A stretch of 64,000 nt of DNA from CBDAQV01 sp965199335 (GTDB taxonomy: Bacteria > Pseudomonadota > Alphaproteobacteria > CALMVH01): the NCBI GenBank assembly GCA_965199335.1, contig CBDAQZ010000003.1, positions 186,001-250,000 of the forward strand, written 5' to 3'. Position 1 is the first letter of the stretch. Each line of letters opens with the position of its first letter. A model generated the notes under the pieces. That model saw only the letters and a program-made list of their open reading frames with translations, was not told the DNA's origin and searched no databases. Both the position numbers and the translations under genes were made by a program. Positions 1 to 11,541 of this stretch are shown here, piece by piece.

Positions 1-489
1 AATTACGATATCAACGTTCCAAGTGTTCGCCTTGTAGGACCGGATGGGGAGATGCTGGGTGTCGTGCCGACCAGGCAGGCGTTGATCCAGGCGGAGGAAG
101 TCGGGCTGGACCTGGTGGAGATTTCCCCCAATGCCGCCCCGCCCGTCTGCAAGATCCTCGACTACGGCAAGTTCAAGTACGAGCAGCAAAAGAAGCGCAA
201 CGAAGCGCGCAAGAAGCAGAAGGTGATCGAGGTCAAGGAGGTCAAGCTCCGCCCCAACATCGACGACCACGACTACAACACCAAGATGAAGCACGCGCGC
301 GAGTTCTTCGCCGAGGGCGACAAGGTCAAGTTCAGCCTGCGCTTCAAGGGCCGCGAGATGATGCACCAGAATTTGGGCATGGACGTATTGAACCGCGTTC
401 GCGCCGAAATGGACGACGTTGCCAAGGTGGAGCAGTTCCCCCAGCTCGAAGGCAAGCAGATGGTCATGGTGATGAGCTCGAAGGTTTAG
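1..489 (+). CDS. infC: Translation initiation factor IF-3 (5' end outside window)
   Basis: IF-3 binds the 30S subunit, favours initiator tRNA and blocks premature subunit joining. The reading frame is open from base 1 and begins NYDINVPSVRLVGPDGEMLG, the usual N-terminal IF-3 segment, so the gene starts upstream of the window; an ATG at 52 is internal. The lysine-rich linker (KYEQQKKRNEARKKQK) and the C-terminal domain with LRPNIDDHDYNTK and LRFKGREMMH follow as expected. About 162 residues are visible of a family length near 170-180, so only about ten residues are missing. The start codon, commonly AUU in this gene, cannot be seen. Confidence 0.97.
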   Translation, partial: NYDINVPSVRLVGPDGEMLGVVPTRQALIQAEEVGLDLVEISPNAAPPVCKILDYGKFKYEQQKKRNEARKKQKVIEVKEVKLRPNIDDHDYNTKMKHAREFFAEGDKVKFSLRFKGREMMHQNLGMDVLNRVRAEMDDVAKVEQFPQLEGKQMVMVMSSKV

Positions 490-532
490 CGGCCTTTCTC
501 TTTAGGCGGGATATGTATATCACCTGCCTGTA

Positions 533-1723
533 ATGACCGATCTTCCTATTCTGAAATTGCAGCCCGGACGCGACAGGCGCGTGTCCGCCGGGCATCCCTG
601 GGTCTATTCCAACGAGATCGCCTCCGATCCCAAGCTGCAGGCGCTCGAAGCGGGCAGCCTGGTGCAGGTGATTTCGGAGGGCGGCAAGGCGCTGGGGATT
701 GCGACCTACAATCCCAAGACCCTGCTGGCCGCACGGATCCTGACCCGCGATGCTGCCGAGCCGATCGAGCAGGCGTTCTTCGCCACGCGGCTGCGCAAGG
801 CGCTGGCACTGCGGACAAGACTGTACGACGCCCCCTATTATCGCCTGATCCATGCCGAGGCCGACGGCATGCCCGGCACGATCGTCGACCGTTATGGCGA
901 TGTCGTGGTGGTGCAGACCAACGCGGCCGGGTCGGAGCTTTTGCTCGATCCCCTGCTCGACGCGCTGCAGGAAATCCTGTCGCCGCGCGCCATCGTGCTG
1001 CGCAACGACAGCCCGGTACGTGAACTGGAGGGGCTGGAGGAAAGCAGCGAGATCGTGCGTGGGTCGCTGGACGGTCCGGTGATCGTAGAGGAGAACGGGG
1101 CCAAATTCGCCGTCGAGCTTATCGGCGGCCAGAAGACAGGCTGGTTCTACGACCAGCGCGACAACCGCGCCTTCATGGCCGAGCTGGCCAAGGACGCCGG
1201 CCGCGTGCTGGATGTCTATACCTATGCCGGCGGCTTCGCGGTGCAATGCGCGCTGGCGGGCGCGAAGCAGGTCGTCGCCATCGACCGCTCCGAACCGGCG
1301 CTGGAACTGGTTGCGAAAGCGGCGGCGCTGAACGGCGTATTGGGCAAGGTCACGACCAAACGCGGCGAGGCCTTCCGCGCGCTGGAGGAACTGCGCGACC
1401 GCGCCGAGAAGTTCGATGTCGTCATCACCGACCCGCCCGCCTTCATCAAGACGCGCAAGGATGTGAACCCGGGCCTGAAGGCCTATTCCAAGTTGGCGAA
1501 GCTTGCGGCAGCGCTGGTCAAGCCTGGTGGCTTCCTGTTCATCGCCAGTTGCAGCTACAACGCCCATCTGCCCGATTTCACCACCGCCGTCGGGCGCGGC
1601 GTGTCCGATGCCAAGCGCAGCGGTCGCATCCTGCTCACCAGCGGCGCCGGCGCCGATCATCCCGTCCACCCCCTGCTGCCCGAAAGCGCCTATCTGAAAG
1701 CGCTGACGCTGCAACTGGACTGA
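533..1723 (+). CDS. rlmI: Class I SAM-dependent rRNA methyltransferase, RlmI family
   Basis: Predicted to transfer a methyl group from S-adenosylmethionine to a cytosine (C5) of 23S rRNA. The 396 residues match the length of E. coli RlmI. An N-terminal PUA-like RNA-binding part (LQPGRDRRVSAGHPWVYSNE) is followed by a middle domain, then a Rossmann methyltransferase domain with the SAM motif VLDVYTYAGGFAVQCA near residues 225-240 and the catalytic-loop signature DPPAF near 300. The conserved SCSYN segment near 337 holds the cysteine expected of m5C enzymes. It lies 43 bp after infC on the same strand. The family is clear; the exact base modified is inferred from homology. Confidence 0.88.
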   Translation: MTDLPILKLQPGRDRRVSAGHPWVYSNEIASDPKLQALEAGSLVQVISEGGKALGIATYNPKTLLAARILTRDAAEPIEQAFFATRLRKALALRTRLYDAPYYRLIHAEADGMPGTIVDRYGDVVVVQTNAAGSELLLDPLLDALQEILSPRAIVLRNDSPVRELEGLEESSEIVRGSLDGPVIVEENGAKFAVELIGGQKTGWFYDQRDNRAFMAELAKDAGRVLDVYTYAGGFAVQCALAGAKQVVAIDRSEPALELVAKAAALNGVLGKVTTKRGEAFRALEELRDRAEKFDVVITDPPAFIKTRKDVNPGLKAYSKLAKLAAALVKPGGFLFIASCSYNAHLPDFTTAVGRGVSDAKRSGRILLTSGAGADHPVHPLLPESAYLKALTLQLD

Positions 1724-1730
1724 TCGGCGG

Positions 1731-2960
1731 ATGAGCGACCCGGCCAAACTGATCCGCCGCGCCATCGTCATCGGCGCGCTGGGCTATTTCATCGATGTCT
1801 TCGACATCCAGCTTTTCGCCGTACTGCGCGTATCCAGCCTGACGGAACTGGGCGTATCGCCCGAGCGTCTGCCTATCATCGCCGGCTACATCCTGAACGC
1901 CCAGATGGCCGGCATGATTCTGGGCGGCTTCCTGTGGGGCTGGCTGGGCGACCGGTTCGGGCGGCTGCGGGCCCTGTACGGGTCGATCCTGATCTATTCG
2001 ATCGGCACGCTGCTATGCAGCATCGTGCACGATCCCGTCACCTACGGCGCCTATCGTTTCCTTTCCGGCTTCGGCCTTGCCGGCGAAACCGGCGCCGCCG
2101 TGACCCTGGTCGCGGAACTCATGCCCGCGAGAAGCCGCGCATTGGGCATCATGATCCTGGCGGGCTTCGCTTTCCTCGGCCCGGCGGCAGCGGTCGCAAT
2201 CTCATGGCTGCTGGACTGGCGCATCACCTACGTCATAGCCGGGGTAATGGGGCTGCTGTTGCTTGTGCTTCGCAAGGCGCTTTCGGAACCGCTGCTGTTC
2301 GCCAAGTTTGCCGACCAGCCAGTGATGCGCGGCTCGTTGAAGCTGCTGGCGAAGCGTCGTCCGGCACTGGCCCTGCTGTGGTGCCTGCTGGCGGGCGTAC
2401 CGCTGACCTATAGCTGGAACCTGATCAATTTCTTCTCCGCCGAGTTCGGGCATTCGATGTTGCGCGAGGGCGCGGTTTTCAGTCCCAAGCTGCCGCTGAT
2501 CGCCTTCTATCTCGGCACGGCCTGCGGCGACGTAGTCAGCGGCGCAATGACGCAGATATTGGGGAGCCGGCGCAAGACGATTGCCATCTTCCTGATATTC
2601 GGCTGGGGGCTGATCTCGGGCGTGCTGATCGTCGGACCGATCGTGAAACTGTCCGCGCCGATGTTCTACGGCATTTATTTCCTGATCGGTATCTCCGGTG
2701 GGTTCTGGGTCCTCATCACCACTGTCGCTGCCGAGCATTTCGGCACCAATATCCGCGCGACCACGTCCATCGTGGTGACCAATCTGGTGCGGGGCTTTAC
2801 CATCCCGCTTGTCTTCATCCTGCAGGCGCTGAAACCGCATACGGGCATCGATGGCGCCGCCGTGTGGATTGCGCTGGCGATCTATCCCATCGCCCTGTTC
2901 GCCCTGACCCGGCTCGACGAAACGCATGGGCGGGACCTCGACTATCTGGAGCCGGTCTGA
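1731..2960 (+). CDS. MFS transporter, substrate unknown
   Basis: A 409-residue integral inner-membrane protein of the major facilitator superfamily with about twelve hydrophobic segments. The loop 2-3 signature is present as GDRFGRLRALYGS near residues 72-84, preceded by GFLWGWL, and the second half has a long central loop after the sixth helix, as usual. It starts 7 bp after the methyltransferase stop and its stop overlaps the next start (TGATG). No residue I can see identifies the substrate; organic acid or metabolite transport is only a guess. The two phosphatases that follow give no clear functional link. Confidence 0.85.
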   Translation: MSDPAKLIRRAIVIGALGYFIDVFDIQLFAVLRVSSLTELGVSPERLPIIAGYILNAQMAGMILGGFLWGWLGDRFGRLRALYGSILIYSIGTLLCSIVHDPVTYGAYRFLSGFGLAGETGAAVTLVAELMPARSRALGIMILAGFAFLGPAAAVAISWLLDWRITYVIAGVMGLLLLVLRKALSEPLLFAKFADQPVMRGSLKLLAKRRPALALLWCLLAGVPLTYSWNLINFFSAEFGHSMLREGAVFSPKLPLIAFYLGTACGDVVSGAMTQILGSRRKTIAIFLIFGWGLISGVLIVGPIVKLSAPMFYGIYFLIGISGGFWVLITTVAAEHFGTNIRATTSIVVTNLVRGFTIPLVFILQALKPHTGIDGAAVWIALAIYPIALFALTRLDETHGRDLDYLEPV

Positions 2961-3604
2961 TGCAGCCCCCCTTCCCTATCTACCTGCTGCGCCATGGCCA
3001 GACCGAATGGAACGCGATCCGGCGCGTGCAAGGCGCCGTGGATTCTCCGCTGACGGCCCGCGGCGTGCAGCAGGCACGCGCCATGGGTGCGACGCTTGCA
3101 AGCCGCCTCGATCCAACGCTGGACTGGGATCTGGTGGCAAGCCCGCAGGGTCGAGCCGCGTGCACGGCCGGGATCATCGCGGGAATGACCGGCATGGACC
3201 TGCGTTTCGATCATCGCCTGCGCGAGATCAGCCTGGGCGCATGGGACGGTCTGATGGCGGACGATGTGCGCGCCAGCAATCCGGAACTGACCGCCCGGCC
3301 CGGCTGGAACTTCTTTTCCCCCGGCGGCGAAAGCTACGACGCCATTTCCGCCCGCGCGGCGGACTGGCTGGCCTCCGTCTCGGGCCCGACAATCGCGGTC
3401 TGCCACGGCATGCTGAGCCGTGTCGTGCGCGCGCTTTACTGCGGCCAGACCGACGTCGACCTGATTGCGGGATTTGCTGTCAGCCAGAACGGATTTTACT
3501 TGCTGGCCGAGGGGCAGATCACATTCATCGAAAGCATCCAGAATGATACCAGCGTTTCCGATCTACCTGCTGCGTCACGGCCAGACCGAGTCCAATCGCG
3601 ATGA
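2960..3604 (+). CDS. Histidine phosphatase family protein (copy 1)
   Basis: Histidine (phosphoglycerate-mutase-like) phosphatase of 214 residues. The nucleophile motif LRHGQTEWN sits at residues 8-16, a conserved glutamate region follows (REISLGAWDG), and the second catalytic histidine lies in VCHGMLSR near 158. The start at 2960 was chosen because translation upstream matches nothing and ATG overlaps the transporter stop. The last 62 bp overlap the next gene in another frame, giving a C-terminal tail rich in serine and aspartate. Copy 2 is a clear paralogue (both begin with a short leader then FPIYLLRHGQTE). The substrate cannot be inferred. Confidence 0.85.
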   Translation: MQPPFPIYLLRHGQTEWNAIRRVQGAVDSPLTARGVQQARAMGATLASRLDPTLDWDLVASPQGRAACTAGIIAGMTGMDLRFDHRLREISLGAWDGLMADDVRASNPELTARPGWNFFSPGGESYDAISARAADWLASVSGPTIAVCHGMLSRVVRALYCGQTDVDLIAGFAVSQNGFYLLAEGQITFIESIQNDTSVSDLPAASRPDRVQSR

Positions 3605-4127
3605 CAAGCGGCAGGGGCGCGACGATTCACCGCTGACGGAAAAGGGCCTGAAGCAGGCCGCCGCAATGGGCCGCACCCTGGCCGACGTTCTCGACCACCC
3701 GGAGGACTGGCAGTTCCTGTCCAGCCCGATCCTGCGGGCGTGGCGCACCGCCGGTATCGTCGGCGCAGCCTGCGGGCTTCAACCGGTTGCCGACGAACGA
3801 CTGAAGGAAATCGGCATGGGTTCGTGGGAGGGCAAGACCTGGCCGGAGATCGATGCACTGGGCCCACGCGACACGGTTAGCAAATACCCACAATTCCATG
3901 TCCCGAACGGCGAAAGATTCGAGGACACGCTGGTCCGTGGACGCGGCTGGCTGGAAAGCATCGACCGCCCCACCATCGCCGTTTCGCACGGCCTGTTCGG
4001 CCTGGTGCTGCGCGCGACCTATCTGGGATTGGACGAAGCCGGCCTCGCCACCCTGCCTACGCCCAGGCAGGATGTGATCTTCAGCCTGAAAGATGGAACT
4101 ATTTCCGAAATCGAATGCGGTGAGTAA
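3543..4127 (+). CDS. Histidine phosphatase family protein (copy 2)
   Basis: Second member of a tandem pair, 194 residues, same fold and likely phosphomonoesterase activity. It opens MIPAFPIYLLRHGQTESN, has LKEIGMGSWEGK in the middle and the second catalytic histidine in VSHGLFG. The start at 3543 lies inside the end of copy 1, an overlap of 62 bp; starting later would remove the nucleophile histidine, so the overlap is real unless there is a sequence error. Tandem duplication followed by loss of the original stop of copy 1 would explain the arrangement. Substrate unknown. Confidence 0.85.
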   Translation: MIPAFPIYLLRHGQTESNRDDKRQGRDDSPLTEKGLKQAAAMGRTLADVLDHPEDWQFLSSPILRAWRTAGIVGAACGLQPVADERLKEIGMGSWEGKTWPEIDALGPRDTVSKYPQFHVPNGERFEDTLVRGRGWLESIDRPTIAVSHGLFGLVLRATYLGLDEAGLATLPTPRQDVIFSLKDGTISEIECGE

Positions 4128-4136
4128 ATAATATCA

Positions 4137-4167
4137 TCATTCCGGTGCGTAGCGCATGTCGGAATGA
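4137..4167. terminator. Inverted repeat between convergent genes, possible bidirectional terminator
   Basis: Arms TCATTCCG (4137-4144) and CGGAATGA (4160-4167) are perfectly complementary, and the inside can extend the stem (GTGCG TAG CGCAT). It fills the 42-bp gap between two convergent genes. There is no strong U-run on either side, so termination is an inference from position and structure. Confidence 0.4.
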
Positions 4168-4169
4168 AA

Positions 4170-5048
4170 TTAGCTTGCAAGCGCTTCCTTCCGCAGCCTC
4201 GGCTCATCCGAAATCCACGCGTAAATCAGGTTTCGTTTCGCCAGATCGCGCAGCGCTTCCAGTACATAAGGCACCTCGGCCTCGGTCGGTTCGTATAGCG
4301 GCCATACGATGAATCGCGCCTGGGGAAACCGTGCCAGTATGGCCGCGATATTGGCGATGCTCGTCGTCGCCAGAGACAGGCTGAAAAATGCGGGATCGAT
4401 CGTACGCAGTTCAGGCGTGTCGAAAGTCCGCGCGTCGAAGGGTGTATAGCGGGACATTCTGTTGTCCGACCATGGATAGATCAATTCCGGCTTCTGCGTT
4501 TCGAGCGAGAACAACGCGCCGCGCGTGAACTCCGGCGCATGTTCGCGCACCCACACCATCGCGGGCAGGTTGAAGGAACTCAGGATCAGCTGCTCGCGCT
4601 TTATTCCGCCGGCCGCGATGGTGCGGCGCAACAGATCGACCACGGGCGCGGCGGTATTGTCGCTTTTCAGTTCTATGTTCAGCACCGCATCGGGCCGGCC
4701 CTGAAACAGCGCCAGCGCCTCGGTCAGGCGCGGCAGGGGTTCGCCGTTCTTCAGCCGCAGCGTGTCGATCTCGGCGGAGTCCATCTGGTTCAGCCGCCGC
4801 GTCCCGGCGCGCGCCGCGCTGTCCGCGTCCAGCATCTCGCACAGCGTGTACTCGACGGCGTGGATATAGGTGATGTCGTGGATCAGATAGATCACGCCGT
4901 CGCGGCTGATGGCCGTATCGGTCTCGAACCCGTCGGCAGCCGCCATCGCCTCGCGGAACGCAGACATCGAGTTCTGGTGGATGCGGCCGTTACGGCAGCC
5001 GCGATGGCCGAGAACGAGGAAGGGCTGCGTCATTCTATCCTCCGTCAT
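4170..5048 (-). CDS. Glycerophosphodiester phosphodiesterase family protein
   Basis: GDPD-type TIM-barrel enzymes hydrolyse glycerophosphodiesters to an alcohol and glycerol 3-phosphate. Signatures seen are GHRGCRNGRIHQNS near residues 13-27 (HRG plus the following Asn), GFETDTAISRDG near 40-51 where metal-binding acidic residues are expected, LIHD, and LNIELK near 125. The family usually has GVELD or similar; FETD here is a variant. Length 292 is slightly above typical bacterial cytosolic forms and no signal peptide is visible. Start ATG at 5048 overlaps the kinase stop (ATGA); ATG at 5033 is an alternative. Translationally coupled to the kinase and penicillin-binding protein genes upstream. 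Confidence 0.8.
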   Translation of the reverse strand: MTEDRMTQPFLVLGHRGCRNGRIHQNSMSAFREAMAAADGFETDTAISRDGVIYLIHDITYIHAVEYTLCEMLDADSAARAGTRRLNQMDSAEIDTLRLKNGEPLPRLTEALALFQGRPDAVLNIELKSDNTAAPVVDLLRRTIAAGGIKREQLILSSFNLPAMVWVREHAPEFTRGALFSLETQKPELIYPWSDNRMSRYTPFDARTFDTPELRTIDPAFFSLSLATTSIANIAAILARFPQARFIVWPLYEPTEAEVPYVLEALRDLAKRNLIYAWISDEPRLRKEALAS

Positions 5049-5607
5049 CCTGACGAATTTAAGAGATAGCGCCGCGCTGCTTCGACCTGCCCCTTAAAAT
5101 CATGCGAGGTGTCGAAATACGCCAACTCATACTTGTTGCACTCGTCCCGCAAATAGCGGCTGAAGGCGATACTCTCAGCAATCTCCGGCCTCAGCTGCTC
5201 GTCGGATTTCCATTTCGTATGATCGTTGGTTTCACTTGGCACGGCCCGCATGATGCTGAGCTTTTCCTCTGGATCGGCATCGGCATAGCCCAGCCAGCAC
5301 ATTCGCGCTTGGGTACCGAAAAAATCGCGGCAATCGGCAAGCTTGTCCGGCAGCAGATAGGCACCCTCGACGACCTGGTCGATCGCGACGTCGCGCAGCG
5401 AGCACACGGCAAAGCTGATCCGCTCCCACATCATGGGGGCCTGTTCCCACATTCGCTGGGTGTGTGCGATGCCAAGCTCCGGCGCACCCCAATGGAAGAC
5501 ATCGCGGATGAGATCGAGGCCGAAATAGGGGATGCCATGCTCGCGGGCCAGGCGCAGCGCCAGCGTCCCCTTGCCCGCACGCGGCGCGCCGCCGATCAGG
5601 TACAGCA

Positions 5608-5608
<1 letters not shown>
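5045..5608 (-). CDS. P-loop NTPase, probable small-molecule kinase
   Basis: A 187-residue cytosolic P-loop protein. The Walker A motif GAPRAGKGTL is at residues 7-16, directly after a short hydrophobic strand (MLYLIGG), as in nucleotide and small-molecule kinases. A second acidic strand (QVVEGAYLLPD near 78-88) may supply Walker B or substrate-binding residues. I do not recognise the substrate. It overlaps the stop of the penicillin-binding protein gene and the start of the GDPD-like gene by 4 bp each (ATGA both times), so the three are almost certainly one transcript. Confidence 0.7.
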
Positions 5609-8247
<2,639 letters not shown>

Positions 8248-8299
8248 GATTGCGGACTATAGAGGATTATTTACAGGCCTCAATGGAGGATAGCGGACC

Positions 8300-8324
8300 A
8301 ACGCGGCAAAAATTATGCCGCGTT
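8300..8324 (+). promoter_or_regulatory. Hairpin in the argS leader
   Basis: AACGCGGC (8300-8307) and GCCGCGTT (8317-8324) form a perfect 8-bp stem around the loop AAAAATTAT, 35 bp before the argS start. It lies between divergent mrcA and argS. It may be an operator or leader structure; no Shine-Dalgarno sits in it and no U-run follows, so a terminator is unlikely. Confidence 0.4.
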
Positions 8325-8358
8325 GATCCTTGGCGGATCCTTCGCGTATGGTCGCCGC

Positions 8359-10140
8359 ATGTCAGTTTCAGCACAGCTCGACCAGCTCCTCATCGATACC
8401 TTCACCCTTGCCGGCTACGAACCGCAGGCCGCGCGTGCCGTGCGGTCGCAGCGCGCCGATCTTGCCGACTACCAGTGCAACGGCGCGATGGCGGCGGCCA
8501 AGACCGCCGGCAAGCCGCCCCGCGCCATCGCCGAGGATATCGCCGAGCGATTGAAGGCGCGGACCGACTTGTTTTCGGACGTATCGGTGGCGGGACCGGG
8601 CTTCATCAATTTGCGGCTGCAGGATGGCTGGATCGGCGAACGGGCGGGCGCGCTGCTGGACGACCCGAAGCAGGGCTATGATCCGGCCACGCACAAGCCA
8701 CGCAAGGTGATCATCGATTTCGGTGGCCCGAACATCGCCAAGGAAATGCACGCCGGCCACCTGCGGACAGCCATTCTGGGCGAAAGTCTGCAGCGCATCC
8801 TGCGGTTTCTGGGCGATCACGTCGTCAGCGACGTGCATTTCGGCGATTGGGGCACGCCGATGGGCATGATCATCGCCGAGCTGGAACGCGAACAACCAGG
8901 CCTGCCCTATTTCGATCCCGCCATCACCACCGGTTATCCATCCGATACGCCCATCGATATCGAGGGCCTGTCCGAGCTGTATCGGAGGGCCTCGACGCGT
9001 TTCAAGGAAGACGAAGCCATACGCAAGCAGGCCCGGGAAGTAACCGACGAACTGCAACGCAAGCGGCCCGGCTATTACGCGCTATGGCAGCATTTCCGTA
9101 CCGTCACCTTCGAGGCAGTGAAGCGCAATTACGATCGGCTCGGCATCCATTTCGACTGGTGGCTGGGAGAGAGCGATACCGCCGATATGTTGCGGGACAT
9201 GGTCGAGGAGTTGAAGCGAAAAGGCATCGCTGTGGAAAGCGAAGGCGCCATAGTGATTCCTTCGCCCAAGGGCACGCCGGAGAAACCGGAGGCGCCGCTT
9301 ATCCTGGAAAAGAGCGATGGCGGCTTTACCTACGGCACCACCGATATCGCCACGATCATACAGCGGGTTCGCGATTTCGCGCCGCAGCTCGAGCTTCACG
9401 TCGTCGACAATCGGCAGAGCCAATATTTCGAACTGATGTTTCATGCCGCGAAAATCGCCGGCTATGCCCCCGGTGTCGATTTGCGCCATATCTCATACGG
9501 CACGATCAACGGCAAGGACGGCAAGCCGTTCAAAACCCGCGAAGGCGGCGTGATGCGGCTGGAAGAATTGCTGGACATCGCCCATGCACGCGCGATGGAG
9601 GAACTGCCCGAAGCGTCCGAATCCGGCATGAATGCGGAAGCGCTCAACCGGCTGGCCGATCAAATCTCGGTCGCCGCGATCAAGTTCCAGGACCTCAAGA
9701 ACAATCGCCTGTCGGATTACATCTTCGATGTCGACAGCTTCGCCAAGTTCGAAGGCAAGACCGGCCCCTACCTGCAATACGCGGTGGTGCGCTGCAACGC
9801 GATCCTGGCAAAGGCCGGTGCGCCGCCAGTTGCTGGAAGCGTGGCGATCTCGAACGCCGCCGAGCGATCGCTGGTGCTGGAACTGCTTGCCTTCCCGGCG
9901 GCGCTGAACGCCGCGGTGGCCGGGTTCGAGCCCAGCCTCATCGCCGAGCATGCTTTTTCCGTGGCGCAGGCCTACAGCACATTCTATGCGAGCTCGCCCG
10001 TGCTGAACGAGTCCGACCCTGACCTGAAAGCCTCGCGTTTGCGTCTGGTGGCTGTCGTCAGGCGACACATGACCCTGTGCCTGGATCTGCTGGGCATCGA
10101 AGCGCCCGAGATGATGCCCAGCCGGAAGTCGACGATCTGA
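8359..10140 (+). CDS. argS: Arginyl-tRNA synthetase
   Basis: Class I synthetase that charges tRNA-Arg. The 593-residue protein has an N-terminal tRNA D-loop recognition domain (to about 125), then the Rossmann domain with the HxGH motif in NIAKEMHAGHLRTAILGES near 132-150, DNRQSQYF near 352 and GTINGKDGKPFKTREG near 380, which stands in for KMSK as is common in ArgRS. The C-terminal anticodon-binding helical domain ends with RLVAVVRRHMTLCLDLLGIEAPEMM, the conserved ArgRS tail. ATG at 8359 was chosen over an upstream TTG-type start because homology begins there. It converges on the amidase gene with a 3-bp gap. Confidence 0.96.
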   Translation: MSVSAQLDQLLIDTFTLAGYEPQAARAVRSQRADLADYQCNGAMAAAKTAGKPPRAIAEDIAERLKARTDLFSDVSVAGPGFINLRLQDGWIGERAGALLDDPKQGYDPATHKPRKVIIDFGGPNIAKEMHAGHLRTAILGESLQRILRFLGDHVVSDVHFGDWGTPMGMIIAELEREQPGLPYFDPAITTGYPSDTPIDIEGLSELYRRASTRFKEDEAIRKQAREVTDELQRKRPGYYALWQHFRTVTFEAVKRNYDRLGIHFDWWLGESDTADMLRDMVEELKRKGIAVESEGAIVIPSPKGTPEKPEAPLILEKSDGGFTYGTTDIATIIQRVRDFAPQLELHVVDNRQSQYFELMFHAAKIAGYAPGVDLRHISYGTINGKDGKPFKTREGGVMRLEELLDIAHARAMEELPEASESGMNAEALNRLADQISVAAIKFQDLKNNRLSDYIFDVDSFAKFEGKTGPYLQYAVVRCNAILAKAGAPPVAGSVAISNAAERSLVLELLAFPAALNAAVAGFEPSLIAEHAFSVAQAYSTFYASSPVLNESDPDLKASRLRLVAVVRRHMTLCLDLLGIEAPEMMPSRKSTI

Positions 10141-10143
10141 CGC

Positions 10144-11436
10144 TTATTTCACCCGGAAATACTTGTCCACACCCGCCGTAATCGCTTCCGCGACCTCATG
10201 CTGATGCCTGGGGTTTCCCAGTTGTTCGGCATCGCGCAGGTCGGAGAGATATCCCATTTCGATCAGCACGGACGGCATGTCGGCGGCTTTGAGCACGGCA
10301 AAGCCGGCGGAACGGTGGGGTTTCAGTTCCTGCAGGCCGATACGCCGCTCGGCAAAACTGGTTACCAGCAGCTCGGCAAAGCGATTCGACTGGTTCAGGC
10401 TGTCGCGCATCGACAGATCGATCAGGGTCGCCGCCGTGCCGTTATCCTGTTTGGCAAGGTCGACGCCGCCGATCGCCGCCGACTTGTTCTCCTGTTCCGC
10501 CAGGCGGTCGGATACCGCGTCGGAGGCGTTCTGCGACAACGTATATATAGTGGCGCCGTGGGCATCCCTGCCTTCCATCGCATCGCAATGCAGCGAAACG
10601 AACAGCTCGGCCCCGGCCGCCCGCGCTAGCTTGACGCGGTCCTGCAGCTGCACGAAGCGATCCTCGTCCCGCGTCATCACGACCGTGTAGCGTCCGGTGG
10701 CTTCCAGGGCCGCCTTCAACGCCAGTCCCGATTGCAGCGTGAGCGTCTTTTCCCAAACCCCATCGGCGCTGGCCGTACCCGGATCGATGCCGCCATGGCC
10801 CGGATCGATGGCGACGACGTGCCTTACATGTACCGGCTTGCGCGACGGCCTGACGTCGAGCGCCTCATGCATATCCGCCAGAGTATCCGGCAGGGCCTCG
10901 GGCAGGGGCGGCGGCACGACCCTGGCAGGCGCAATTTTGGCCTGCGGTACGGGCGGGGCGAACGCGACCAGTTTCGGCGTTTGCGGTACGTCCACCGGCG
11001 AACCGTCGGCGCTGGTCAGCGTCAGCATGAATTCGGTCGGCTGAAGGGGCGCGGCCAGACCCGTTCCCGCGCCGGCTATCTTTACCGGTCCGGTTGTTTC
11101 CAGCACGATTCGCGTGCCGCCTTCCGGCAATGTTGCCTGGCGATAAACAGTAATCAGGCCGGCGCCGGTGCCGCTGGCCGCCACCGCCGGAGACCAGGCG
11201 AGCGCCGGAAAATCGATCTCGACCCGGTCGGGATCGGATCTGGCCGCCACCCTGAAAGGGGTGGAGGACGAAAGCCCTATGACGAACCGGGTGGCGTTTT
11301 CCGCGACCTGGACGGCGATCGATGTCAATTTCGGCTGCGATGCGGACGCGATAAGCTGGTTCGTTGCCGCCCGCCCCGGGATGGGACAGGACACAACAAG
11401 CGCGATCAGCATAAGCGCAACGATGTTTCGAATCAC
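10144..11436 (-). CDS. amiC: N-acetylmuramoyl-L-alanine amidase, AMIN plus Amidase_3
   Basis: Periplasmic zinc amidase that removes stem peptides from peptidoglycan, typically at division. A signal peptide (residues 1-23, ending GRA) precedes an AMIN-like beta domain (about 30-140), a proline-rich linker, and an Amidase_3 domain from about 205. Zinc and catalytic residues are in IDPGHGGIDPGT (His), VWEKTL (Glu), SLHCDAM (His) and VLIEMGYLSD (Glu). Start codon is GTG at 11436. The symbol follows the AmiA/B/C family and is not a strict orthologue claim. Confidence 0.88.
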   Translation of the reverse strand: MIRNIVALMLIALVVSCPIPGRAATNQLIASASQPKLTSIAVQVAENATRFVIGLSSSTPFRVAARSDPDRVEIDFPALAWSPAVAASGTGAGLITVYRQATLPEGGTRIVLETTGPVKIAGAGTGLAAPLQPTEFMLTLTSADGSPVDVPQTPKLVAFAPPVPQAKIAPARVVPPPLPEALPDTLADMHEALDVRPSRKPVHVRHVVAIDPGHGGIDPGTASADGVWEKTLTLQSGLALKAALEATGRYTVVMTRDEDRFVQLQDRVKLARAAGAELFVSLHCDAMEGRDAHGATIYTLSQNASDAVSDRLAEQENKSAAIGGVDLAKQDNGTAATLIDLSMRDSLNQSNRFAELLVTSFAERRIGLQELKPHRSAGFAVLKAADMPSVLIEMGYLSDLRDAEQLGNPRHQHEVAEAITAGVDKYFRVK

Positions 11437-11541
11437 GGCAAATCAGCCTTACTGTGAACCAGGATAATAATAGAATCAGTAACTTCGCGCAACCGGCTTC
11501 TAAAATCTCTCAACTGTGTGGCAATTTTTTGAGAATGGGGA

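Noticed and set aside
464..1771. A 435-codon open frame opposite the RlmI-like gene
   Set aside because: Covers infC end and the methyltransferase on the other strand; no recognisable domain.
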